From the NCBI GenBank assembly GCA_013426805.1, contig JACDZG010000019.1, positions 1-64,000 on the forward strand: DNA of 64,000 nucleotides. Reading direction: 5' to 3'. The notes beneath the pieces were generated by a model. The model was given only the letters and a program-made list of their open reading frames with translations. It had not been told where the DNA came from and did no database searches. The DNA is from Chromatiaceae bacterium. Lineage in GTDB: Bacteria; Pseudomonadota; Gammaproteobacteria; Chromatiales; Chromatiaceae. Shown one piece after another: positions 25,895-34,072 of the stretch. Position numbers and translations under genes: made by a program. Every line of letters begins with the position of its first letter. Position 1 is the stretch's first letter.

Positions 25895-26416
25895 TCAATA
25901 GACCCAGGGCACGAACTTACGGACCTTGAGCGCGTAACCGGCGTACTCGGGATGACGCTCGGTCAGCCAGCTTTCCTCCTTGGCTGCCTTGAAGTCGAAG
26001 AACAGAAAACCGAGGATCAGTAGAACCAAGTGACTGAGACTCAGGGTATAGAAGACCCAACCCAGGGCCACGAACAACTGGCTGCTGTACAGTGGGTGAC
26101 GCACCAGCCCGTAGACGCCGTTCGTCACTAACCGGCTGTGATCCACCGGATAGGGCAAAGGCGTCAGGTACCGGCGAATGCCCAGCGCGCCGAGCGCGCC
26201 GAAAACCACGCCGAGGGTACTCAGGATCAGCAGGACGACCCAACGGGGCTGGGCGGTTGCGGCCATCAGATCCGGTGTCAGCCAGGGGTTCCAAATGGGA
26301 ACCATGACAAAGACGAAGACGAGCGCGAACTGGACGGCGACCAGAAGTTCGCCACGCCGACCGTGCCAGGCGGCCGCGGGTGTCGACGGGGCGCCGGAGC
26401 GCGGATCGGGAGACAT
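25895..26416 (-). CDS. Isoprenylcysteine carboxyl methyltransferase-family (ICMT/PEMT-like) membrane protein
   Basis: The product has 173 residues with four to five predicted membrane segments. The C-terminal motif TNGVYGLVRHPLYSSQLFVALGW, then EESWLTERHPEYAGYALKVRKFVPWVY, is the conserved SAM/substrate site of the ICMT/PEMT superfamily. Bacterial members methylate varied lipid or small-molecule substrates; the substrate here is unknown. A 9-bp tandem repeat lies upstream of the gene. Confidence 0.85.
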   Translation of the reverse strand: MSPDPRSGAPSTPAAAWHGRRGELLVAVQFALVFVFVMVPIWNPWLTPDLMAATAQPRWVVLLILSTLGVVFGALGALGIRRYLTPLPYPVDHSRLVTNGVYGLVRHPLYSSQLFVALGWVFYTLSLSHLVLLILGFLFFDFKAAKEESWLTERHPEYAGYALKVRKFVPWVY

Positions 26417-26497
26417 GGATCATCCTGCGGGTGATTATTCGGTGTCACTCAGGTGCGGGCGCGCGGCCGCAAGGCAAGACACATGAGATCGCGCGAC

Positions 26498-26551
26498 GTT
26501 GCACCGGTTGCACCGGTTGCACCGGTTGCACCGGTTGCACCGGTTCCACCG
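26498..26551. repeat. Tandem 9-bp repeat, six units
   Basis: The unit GTTGCACCG occurs five times exactly, followed by one copy with a single change (GTTCCACCG). It lies about 80 bases upstream of the ICMT-like gene start and just after the end of the gene at 26575-27204. Such an array can vary in copy number by slippage. Confidence 0.95.
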
Positions 26552-26574
26552 TTGGACTGTTTCCGCCGCTGGTT

Positions 26575-27204
26575 TCAGCCGTGGCGTTGGTCCGCCAACG
26601 CTTGGGCAAGCCAGGTGATCCGACAGCGCCCGCCGTCCTCCAGGACGCCCGCCCCAGGTGTCACAGCCTCGATCAGGTGCAACCGCACCGGCTCACCCAA
26701 CCCGACCGTCGCCCGGCGTAAGGCGCCCAGGTCGACCGACCAGTCAGGGCTGCCGCTGCGGCGCACTGCCACGTCCGTGGCGCCGTCGCGGTCGAAGTCG
26801 CCGATCACGAAGTGGACCCGCGGCTGCTGCGCCACGGAGACATCACCGACGATGCTGTCGCGGCAGACCTCCAGCGAGAACTCGGATCCCGCCACGGAGA
26901 CATTGATTACGGGCTCGAAGCGGCCGCTGATGGCGGCATCGCTGAGTGCGCTCTCGACGATCATCTGCCCCAGAGCACCGATCAGTCCGGTCAGATTGGC
27001 CTCGGGCGCACGCGCAAGCGCGGCAGTGAGCACGGCCAGATCCTCGGCACCACCGCCGCCGATCAACCGAACAGGAACGGACGCGCAGCGACCCGGTTGC
27101 ACCTGGGAGGTGCCATCAAGGTTGAGCGTCGCGGCGGCCGCGCTGAGCACTGACAGGCTCAGAACGATCACAACCAGGAGAGTGCGTTGGCTGTACGTGT
27201 TCAT
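26575..27204 (-). CDS. Secreted protein of unknown function with an FG-GAP-like segment
   Basis: The product has 209 residues. A signal peptide (MNTYSQRTLLVVIVLSLSVLSAAAA) is followed by a region without recognised family. The segment VHFVIGDFDRDGATDVAVRRSGS resembles a calcium-binding FG-GAP/VCBS-type repeat, present only once. It has two or three cysteines. It appears to be a lone gene. Confidence 0.6.
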   Translation of the reverse strand: MNTYSQRTLLVVIVLSLSVLSAAAATLNLDGTSQVQPGRCASVPVRLIGGGGAEDLAVLTAALARAPEANLTGLIGALGQMIVESALSDAAISGRFEPVINVSVAGSEFSLEVCRDSIVGDVSVAQQPRVHFVIGDFDRDGATDVAVRRSGSPDWSVDLGALRRATVGLGEPVRLHLIEAVTPGAGVLEDGGRCRITWLAQALADQRHG

Positions 27205-27638
27205 GCGTCGATCTCCATATTTTTTATCGCGGCGTCCGGTCTGGCGATCTGCAATCCGGTGGGCGGATCGCGAACCGACCCTCGTCCCGATTGACCCGGC
27301 GCCGCTGCCTGAAGAGCAGCAACAACCGTACCGCCGACATGAATGCCAACCACGGGCGCCTGTTCATCCTCTCAGCCAGCAAGAGTTTATCAGCGGCCGG
27401 CTGTATTTCAAGACTCTTCGACCAGAGCACAGAAATCCGGGATGACCCGAGTCAGGGCCGGTACCGCCGCCGCTGCTGACCCTGGGTGCTCTGACCTGAC
27501 CCTGGCGTCATGAACGGACAATTTGCGTCACGGAACCGAACAAGACCACCAGCCGCCAGCGATGACGCTCGGCGACCGGTCTGATTGCGGTGCGCAAGGC
27601 AGCCGGATCAGGAGCCGCGGGCAAGTCACTTGCCGTGG
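27205..27638. other. 434-base intergenic segment
   Basis: No convincing gene is present. A short A/T-rich stretch (ATATTTTTTATC, near 27220) just upstream of the preceding gene may be part of its promoter. No repeat of the palindromic families was seen. Confidence 0.4.
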
Positions 27639-28424
27639 TCATGGGTGCCGCGGAGGAGCCGCCGCATCAGCCGGATTCCGGGCTTCCGGCACCGGACCCT
27701 CCGTCATGATGGGCTTGATGGCATGGAGGATGTTGGCGAACAGGTGTGGGTGCCCGGATTCCTCCCGCGCCAGTAGGGCTTTCATGTACTCCCGACGGGT
27801 CGGCATGGAGAAACAGGCCGGGCAACTGTCGGGCACCACCGGCAACCCGGCCGCGCGGGCGAAATCCGCCGTCTGGCGCTCACGGCAATAGGCGAGTGGT
27901 CGGATGATGCGAATATCCCCCGCGTCGTTGACATAATGAGCCTTCATGGTCCGCAACTGGCCGCCGTGGAACAGCGACATCAGGAGGCTCTCCGCCAGAT
28001 CGTCCAGATGTTGGCCCAGCGCCAGGACGTTGTACCCCTGCTCACGGCAGATGCGGTACATGATCCCGCGCTTCATGCGCGAACAGTAGGCACAGAACGA
28101 GTCGCCGTCCATATGGGTGCGGGCCTGTTCCATGAGCGGTTGGCGCTCGTAGAACCAGACGAGCCCCAGACGCGCGTAATAGTCCCGCAAATGCGATGGA
28201 TCAAATCCAGGCACCTGCGGATCGACCGTCAGCGCCGCCAGCGCGAAACGGACCGGCGCATAGGTCTGAAGGTGATGCAGGAGCATCAGCAGCGACAGCG
28301 AGTCCTTGCCGCCCGAAACCCCGAGCAGGATGCGGTCGCCATCGCGGATCATGCCGAAGTCGGCAATCGCGCGGCCCACCTGACGCAACAGGGATTTCGG
28401 CGGCTTGGAAAAAGACTCGGTCAT
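27639..28424 (-). CDS. ttcA: tRNA 2-thiocytidine biosynthesis protein TtcA
   Basis: The product has 261 residues from ATG 28424 (MTESFSKPPKSLLRQVG). The PP-loop ILLGVSGGKDSLSLLMLL (about 35-52), the CAYCSRMKRG motif holding iron-sulfur cysteines, and LGQHLDDLAESLLMSLFHGG are characteristic of TtcA, which installs 2-thiocytidine at tRNA position 32. A third cysteine pair lies in SCPACF. The length is slightly below average. Confidence 0.95.
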   Translation of the reverse strand: MTESFSKPPKSLLRQVGRAIADFGMIRDGDRILLGVSGGKDSLSLLMLLHHLQTYAPVRFALAALTVDPQVPGFDPSHLRDYYARLGLVWFYERQPLMEQARTHMDGDSFCAYCSRMKRGIMYRICREQGYNVLALGQHLDDLAESLLMSLFHGGQLRTMKAHYVNDAGDIRIIRPLAYCRERQTADFARAAGLPVVPDSCPACFSMPTRREYMKALLAREESGHPHLFANILHAIKPIMTEGPVPEARNPADAAAPPRHP

Positions 28425-28443
28425 CACCGGCAACACACTGTAC

Positions 28444-29442
28444 TCAGGCGATGGTCAAAGCCAGCTTGCCGGTCACATGGCCGCCCTCGATCAGCCGATG
28501 GGCCTCCTGCACCTGCTCCAGCGGAAAGGTCTGAGAGACGTGAATCCGCAACTCCCCCGTATCGATCATCTTGCCGCAGCGGCGCAGGATTTCGCCTTGG
28601 TGAGCACGCGCCCGCGGCAGCTCGCGCAGTTGCGGCGTCAGCATCAGCTCCAGGCTGATGCGCAGGTTGCGGTTGCGCGCCTCCTTCAGATCCAGATCCG
28701 GACCCGGGTCCAGAATGGTCACCAGATTGCCGTAGGCCGCCATCGCCGGAATGCTGGCACGAAAACACGCGGGTCCCACGGTGTCGAGGGCGACGTCCAC
28801 CCCGCGCCCGCCGGTCCACTCCATCACCGCCTCGACCAGATTCTCCTCCCGGTAATTGATGCAATACTCGGCCCCCAAGGCATGGGCAAAGTCAGCCTTT
28901 TCAGGACTACTGACCGTGGTGCAGACCCGCGCCCCGACAGCCCGCGCAAGTTGAATCGCGACATGCCCGACCCCGCCGGCACCGGCATGGATCAACACCG
29001 TCTGATCCGCCAGCAAACCCGCCCGGTCAGCCAAGGCTTCCCAGGCGGTCAGCAGCACCAGCGGGGCCGCGGCGGCCTCGACGAAACTGATCCCGCGCGG
29101 CTTTGCCTGAGCGAACTGGTTATCCAGGCAGATATAGTCTGCATAGTTACCGACCGGTCCGCCCAGTCCGCCGTGACAGAACCAGACCTCGTCGCCGACC
29201 TTGAACCGGGTGACCTCGGCACCGACCGCCTCCACCACGCCGGACCCGTCGCAACCCAGGACGGCCGGCAGCCCGTCGGGGAGGAGCGGTCCGCGGGCGC
29301 GGATCTTAGTATCAACCGGATTGATTCCGGCCGCCGCGAGCCTGACCAGAATATCCGTCGGGTTCGTCAGCTCCGGTTGGGAACGCTCCGTCAATTGAAG
29401 CACCGCGGGCCCGCCGGTTTCACGCATCTCGATAACTTTCAT
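28444..29442 (-). CDS. Zinc-type NADPH:quinone oxidoreductase family protein (MDR)
   Basis: The product has 332 residues from ATG 29442 (MKVIEMRETGGPAVLQL). The medium-chain dehydrogenase fold shows TDILVRLAAAGINPVDTKIR, VLGCDGSGVVEAVGAEVTRFKVGDEV and the nucleotide-binding loop HAGAGGVGHVAIQLARAVGARV. Zinc-ligand cysteines are not obvious, as in the quinone reductase branch, so it probably reduces quinones or related carbonyls using NADPH. The stop is 19 bases upstream of the ttcA start on the same strand, so the two may share a transcript. Confidence 0.9.
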   Translation of the reverse strand: MKVIEMRETGGPAVLQLTERSQPELTNPTDILVRLAAAGINPVDTKIRARGPLLPDGLPAVLGCDGSGVVEAVGAEVTRFKVGDEVWFCHGGLGGPVGNYADYICLDNQFAQAKPRGISFVEAAAAPLVLLTAWEALADRAGLLADQTVLIHAGAGGVGHVAIQLARAVGARVCTTVSSPEKADFAHALGAEYCINYREENLVEAVMEWTGGRGVDVALDTVGPACFRASIPAMAAYGNLVTILDPGPDLDLKEARNRNLRISLELMLTPQLRELPRARAHQGEILRRCGKMIDTGELRIHVSQTFPLEQVQEAHRLIEGGHVTGKLALTIA

Positions 29443-29695
29443 GAATAGTCCCCTCGCGTCATTGTCATGTTCCGGAGCGACCAGCGCCGCGCGCTTCGCG
29501 CCCCATGCCGCAGGATGTCGCGCCAAGCACCTCAAGAAGCAACAGTAGCCTTGAGCGCACCTGTCTGACAACACCAGGTCACCAATCCAACCCGCAACGG
29601 CGACGGCAACCCGCGTCTGAACGGAAACTGACCCGTCCCGCAGCGGCCCGATGACCGGTACAATTCGGCAACACGCAGACCATAGGACCGAGACC

Positions 29696-31462
29696 ATGAG
29701 CGACCCGACGGACTTCGATGACCTGAAGGGCCAGATCGCCGAACTCCAGGCCCAGATCGCGCGGTCGGCGGTGGTCCGGCAGCAGTTGCTGGCCACCCAG
29801 GACGATTTGAACCGCACGCTGGAACGTTTCGCGGGCATCCAGTCTTATCACACCCGCGCCATCGCCGTGCGTGATCAAGGCGTTTTTGCCGAAATCACCG
29901 CCGAAGCGGTGATGGAGTTGTTCGACCTCAGCTTCGGACTCCTGTGGCTGACCGCGCCCGACGGCACCCCCGCGGACCACCCGGCCGCCGTCGTCGGGAT
30001 CGCGCCCACGACCATCAGCGCCGCCGCGCTGGACACACTGCGCGCCGATGCGCGTTTTCGGCGCGACCACACCGGACTATGGGGTCCGCAAGCGCACCCC
30101 CTGCTGCGGGACCTGGGGTTACGGCAACTGGTCGCGAGCGCCTGTATCGGCCCCAGCGAGACCGGTTTCGCCTTGGTCCTCGGCGGGGTCACGGCGCACG
30201 GAAACACCCGCTGCCGCGAACTGACCGCCGCGCAACTCGAATCATTCACCGTTTTCGCCCAGCAAGTCGGCGCGCTGCTCCAGAACCGCAGCGATCAGGC
30301 CCTGATCGAAGCCCAGCGCGAGCGGGCCGAGGCCGCCAGCCGCGCCAAGAGCGAGTTCCTGGCAACCGTCAGCCATGAACTGTACACGCCAATGAACGGT
30401 GTACTCGGCATGCTGCATCTCCTGCAGACCAATAACCCCGCGCCGGAACAGGTCAGACACATCGTCCTGGCGCAGCAGGCCGGCGATCGGCTGCTGCACA
30501 TCATCCAGGACATCCTTGACATGTCGACACTCGAAGCGGGCGCGCTGGAGCCTCGCTATGCCCCACTGGAACCCGGTGCGGAACTGGAGTCGGCGGCGGA
30601 GTCGTTGCGCGACCGCTGCAGGGCCAAGGGCTTAGAGCTGGTGATCACGCGTGATCCGGCACTGCCCGGGCACCTGCTGGGAGACGCGCGGCGGTTGCGC
30701 CAGATTGCCGGCAACCTGATCGACAACGCGATCAAATTCACCGACCGGGGCACCGTGACCGTGACCATCGGCGGCACCCCCCTGAGCGACGACCGCTACG
30801 AACTGGCACTCGTGGTATCCGACACGGGAATCGGGATCAAGTCCGATGTCCAAACCCGACTCTTCACCCCCTTCACCCTGGGTGACGCCTCATTCACCCG
30901 ACGCCACGGCGGTGCCGGGCTCGGACTCGCGATCTGCCGCCGACTGCTGGACCTCATGGGCGGCCGCATCAGCGTGGACAGCCAGCCCGATCACGGTGCC
31001 ATCTTCAAGGTCCAGGTGCCCTTGACCGTCAGTCACCCGGCGGGGGCCGCGCCGCGGTCTCCGGCACCGGCACCGGCCGCGCCATGGCGGGTCCTGCTGG
31101 TCGAGGACAATCTGGTCGGTCAGAAGGTGGCGGCGGCCATGCTCAAGCGGCTTGGCTGTTCCACGGTCATCGCAACCAACGGCCTGGAGGCGTTGGACAT
31201 CTTTGGCCTGGGCGGCATTGATATTGTTCTGATGGATGTCCAGATGCCGATCATGGACGGCTTCGAAGCCACGCGCCTGCTGCGTGACCTGGAAGCCGAA
31301 CGGGGCTGGCCGCGCACCCCGGTGCTGGCCCTCACCGCCAATACCCTCGACACCGATCGCAATGCCTGTCTGGCGGCCGGCATGGATGACTTTGTCGCCA
31401 AACCGATGACCAAGGCGGGGCTCCAGGATGCGCTGGGGCGGTGGGTGGATTTGGGGCCTTGA
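29696..31462 (+). CDS. Hybrid sensor histidine kinase/response regulator
   Basis: The product has 588 residues from ATG 29696. An N-terminal coiled coil (FDDLKGQIAELQAQIARS) leads into a GAF-like sensor region (about 50-210). It continues with a HisKA domain (TVSHELYTPMNGVLGML, His near 229), a HATPase domain (GNLIDNAIKFTDRGTVTV, VSDTGIGI, GGAGLGLAICRRL) and a C-terminal receiver (LLVEDNLVGQKVAAAML, phosphoacceptor Asp in VLMDVQMPIMDG near 513). There are no membrane segments, so it is a cytoplasmic kinase. The second position of the H-box reads ELYTP rather than ELRTP. No target regulator gene is next to it. Confidence 0.92.
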   Translation: MSDPTDFDDLKGQIAELQAQIARSAVVRQQLLATQDDLNRTLERFAGIQSYHTRAIAVRDQGVFAEITAEAVMELFDLSFGLLWLTAPDGTPADHPAAVVGIAPTTISAAALDTLRADARFRRDHTGLWGPQAHPLLRDLGLRQLVASACIGPSETGFALVLGGVTAHGNTRCRELTAAQLESFTVFAQQVGALLQNRSDQALIEAQRERAEAASRAKSEFLATVSHELYTPMNGVLGMLHLLQTNNPAPEQVRHIVLAQQAGDRLLHIIQDILDMSTLEAGALEPRYAPLEPGAELESAAESLRDRCRAKGLELVITRDPALPGHLLGDARRLRQIAGNLIDNAIKFTDRGTVTVTIGGTPLSDDRYELALVVSDTGIGIKSDVQTRLFTPFTLGDASFTRRHGGAGLGLAICRRLLDLMGGRISVDSQPDHGAIFKVQVPLTVSHPAGAAPRSPAPAPAAPWRVLLVEDNLVGQKVAAAMLKRLGCSTVIATNGLEALDIFGLGGIDIVLMDVQMPIMDGFEATRLLRDLEAERGWPRTPVLALTANTLDTDRNACLAAGMDDFVAKPMTKAGLQDALGRWVDLGP

Positions 31463-31511
31463 ACCCGCGGCCACGCCAGTGACCGGAACGACGATCAAGC
31501 CCGGCTTGTAT

Positions 31512-31727
31512 TCAGTTGAAGGGCCTCCACACCGCAATGACTTGGGTACCATCCGGCCGCGTGCTCACGGTGAGGCGTTGAAAGTCGGCGTCGTTCGCGA
31601 CCCGGCGGCGGATTGTCCATCGGCCGGCCCCGTCTTGCGACTTGATATAGTCGGCCGGCAGTGTCGCGGTCGCCACCGGGTCGTCGATCAAATCCTTCGA
31701 AGATCCCGCGACGCCAAGTCCGCGCAT
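31512..31727 (-). CDS. Possible small protein at the end of the eCIS operon
   Basis: The 71-codon frame from ATG 31727 ends in YIKSQDGAGRWTIRRRVANDADFQRLTVSTRPDGTQVIAVWRPFN, which reads like a genuine C-terminal beta domain. The same frame is open further upstream, so this could be the end of a longer or broken gene. Function is unknown; it is the last candidate gene on this strand after the DUF4157 gene. Confidence 0.4.
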   Translation of the reverse strand: MRGLGVAGSSKDLIDDPVATATLPADYIKSQDGAGRWTIRRRVANDADFQRLTVSTRPDGTQVIAVWRPFN

Positions 31728-31998
31728 CGCTCTCCCCGGCGCCGGACAGGGCACGCGCCACTGGCGCGGGCAGCGCAACAGATCGATGCACGCCGTCGGC
31801 GGGCACCGACCCGGCCGCCGCCCGACAGGCAGGACAGGGCGTGACCGCACCCGCGCAGGCCGTACAGGCCGGGGCGCCTGAAACGGCCTGGCGGGCCAGC
31901 GTACGCGCCTGCTGCTCCTCGCGGTCACCCGGACGGCTGACCTTCACCCGCTTGCGGGAGTCCTACTCGGCGACGGTGGCCCGACCAGCGGCCATGAC

Positions 31999-33156
31999 CT
32001 ACTTCTTTTCCGGCGCGCCGCCAAGCTGCAAGCGCAGCCAGGGCGGGAGCAGCGGCAGTTGGGTCAGGTCGACGCTGATGAAGGCGCCGAAGCCCGCCGG
32101 TCCCATACTCGGACCCGTCTCCGGGAGGCGCTGCATCGACCAGGCGGGGGCGCCGTTGGGGTCGGTCACGGGGGTCGGCCAACTCAGGCCCACCCCGGCC
32201 CCGGCCGACAGGTTCAGGCCGGGCAGCAGGCCGAGGTCGACCTTACCGCCGGACAGGCCCAGGTGATCGCTGCCCGGATCATAGCGCCAGGTGAGGTCGA
32301 TCCCGAGGGTCGGGGCAAACTGGTCCTTTGCCGTGCCGAATGCCAGGCGCAGCCAATCGTCGCCCTTGAGCCGCCCGCCGAACATGATCGGCCCCTCCCC
32401 CGCCGGCGGCAGGATGAACCGCACCTCATCGAGCGTGCCATAGGGCACCACGGCGAGCGGCGTGGTCAGGTTGAAGTCGGACAGGAGCGCGCGGCCCTTG
32501 GCGCTGGACAGCATCCCGGCCAAAAAGGTGCCGTACATCGCAATGCCGCCCACGGCCACGCCCGCCTGCGCATCCGCCGGGAGTTGGTTCCACTTGGCCT
32601 CGGCATACGCCTTGAGCGGATCCATGAGGGACGGCTGCTGCGTGGCCACATCGACCACGGTTTCGAGTCCCCCGCCGACGGCCTCGGCAGTCGCCGCGGC
32701 CTCCTTGTCCGGGAGCTTCAACTCCGGCTCGCCCGGACGCGGCGGACCGTCGAGCTGCACGGCCGCAACGCCGCTCGCCCCCTGCTCCAGAACATGCGCC
32801 AGCTCGTGCCCGAGCAACCGGCGACCCTCGCGGGTCCCTGGACGGAAGCGCCCTGGGGCCAAGCCGATGTCGCGTCCGGCGGCGAAGGCATTGGCGTCAA
32901 GGGCGGCGGCGGCGCTCGATCCGGGGTGGAGCCGCACGGCCGACAGGTCGGTCCCCAGACGCTGCTGAAAATAGCCGAGCTCAGCCGCGGGCAGCGGCTG
33001 ACCCGGCCCGAGCTCCAGTGCGGCGGGGGCGCGGGTGGCCGGCACCCGCCCCCCCGGGGACGGGCGCTCACCGTGCGCGATACGCTCGGCGCGGTGCTCG
33101 GCGCCGCGATCATGGGTCGGGGCCGGCAGCCTGGCGCGGATGAGTCGACGAGCCAT
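31999..33156 (-). CDS. DUF4157-domain protein, candidate eCIS cargo
   Basis: The product has 385 residues. The N-terminal GTDLSAVRLHPGSSAAAALDANAFAAGRDI and EGRRLLGHELAHVLEQG (zinc-binding HELAH near residue 116) form the DUF4157 domain, which is repeatedly found at the start of eCIS-associated effectors. The C-terminal 250 residues have no recognised toxin domain; the last part (PTLGIDLTWRYDPGSDHLGLSGGKVDLGLLPGLNLSAGAGVGL) is beta-rich and resembles a porin- or barrel-like stretch. It is the last large gene of the eCIS operon, a usual position for cargo. Confidence 0.8.
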   Translation of the reverse strand: MARRLIRARLPAPTHDRGAEHRAERIAHGERPSPGGRVPATRAPAALELGPGQPLPAAELGYFQQRLGTDLSAVRLHPGSSAAAALDANAFAAGRDIGLAPGRFRPGTREGRRLLGHELAHVLEQGASGVAAVQLDGPPRPGEPELKLPDKEAAATAEAVGGGLETVVDVATQQPSLMDPLKAYAEAKWNQLPADAQAGVAVGGIAMYGTFLAGMLSSAKGRALLSDFNLTTPLAVVPYGTLDEVRFILPPAGEGPIMFGGRLKGDDWLRLAFGTAKDQFAPTLGIDLTWRYDPGSDHLGLSGGKVDLGLLPGLNLSAGAGVGLSWPTPVTDPNGAPAWSMQRLPETGPSMGPAGFGAFISVDLTQLPLLPPWLRLQLGGAPEKK

Positions 33157-33166
33157 GATCGGATCC

Positions 33167-34072
33167 TCAAGGACCGGGCGGGGGCGGCGGCGGGTTCAGG
33201 GCGGCGCTGACCGCCACCGCGGCGTCCGCGTCGCGGGTGGAGCCCTTGGCCGCCATCTCGGCCCGCTTGATCGCCAGGTTGAGCCGACGCTGGGTCACCA
33301 GGGTGCGGGCGACGAGCAGGTCGGCCAGCGCCGACAGGGCCTGATCGCGCGCGGTGTTCCAGTCGGTCGTGAGCTTGGTCTCGGCGCTGGCCTGGTTGGC
33401 GTCATTCAGGACCTGGCGCGCCGCCTCATAGTCCGCGTAGGCGACCGCGGCGGCGGCACCTTGGGGCGGCGGGGTCGCCGCCCCCGCCTTGCCCAGGGTC
33501 GCCGCCGCTTCGCGCCGCACCAGCGCACGGGCCAGGGTCTTGGGCAGGTCGATCGGGGCCGCCTCCGCCGCGGCCAGGGCCGCGTCGGCGGCCATCTGCT
33601 TTGCGTCGTAGGCCGCCTGCTTGACCAGCAGGTCTTTCTCCGCGGAGTCCAGGTCGTTCACCGCGGTGTCGTCCAGCTTGGCGATCTCGCCATCGACCTT
33701 GGTGACCGCCGGGAGCGCGTCGCTCGTCAGCTTGGCCGGGGTGGTGCCCGCGGCGATTGCCACCGCCGCGGCCAGGGCGGCGGCGGTGGCGTCAGCCAGG
33801 GGCTTGCCGCCCGCGGTGCGCTCCAGCTCGGCTTTGGCCAGCGCCGCCGCGCGGGCCGTGAGCGCCTGGGTCAACTTGGCGTCCCGCGCCACGAGTTGGC
33901 CGCGCAGGCCATCGGCCTGCGCCTTGGCGGCCGCGAGCTCGGCGACGGCCTGCCAGGCCGCCGCCGCGGTCTGGGCCTGGGCGGCCCCCCCGGCGGCGGC
34001 GGCGGCCGCGGTCTGCTGCAGTGCCGCCAGGGTGGCCTCGGTCTGGGTCAGGGTCGTATTGATGTCAGTCAT
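33167..34072 (-). CDS. Ala-rich coiled-coil protein of the eCIS operon
   Basis: The product has 301 residues, very rich in Ala, Leu, Lys and Glu, and predicted almost wholly helical (TLTQTEATLAALQQTAAAAAAGG...LAELAAAKAQADGLRGQL). It has no recognised domain. Its start overlaps the stop of the AAA ATPase gene by four bases, and it precedes the DUF4157 gene by 10 bases. A structural, adaptor or packaging role for cargo is possible, but only the position suggests it. Confidence 0.75.
   Translation of the reverse strand: MTDINTTLTQTEATLAALQQTAAAAAAGGAAQAQTAAAAWQAVAELAAAKAQADGLRGQLVARDAKLTQALTARAAALAKAELERTAGGKPLADATAAALAAAVAIAAGTTPAKLTSDALPAVTKVDGEIAKLDDTAVNDLDSAEKDLLVKQAAYDAKQMAADAALAAAEAAPIDLPKTLARALVRREAAATLGKAGAATPPPQGAAAAVAYADYEAARQVLNDANQASAETKLTTDWNTARDQALSALADLLVARTLVTQRRLNLAIKRAEMAAKGSTRDADAAVAVSAALNPPPPPPGP

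Noticed and set aside
26498-26551. CRISPR array
   Set aside because: The units are 9 bases long and directly adjacent without spacers, and no cas gene is present.
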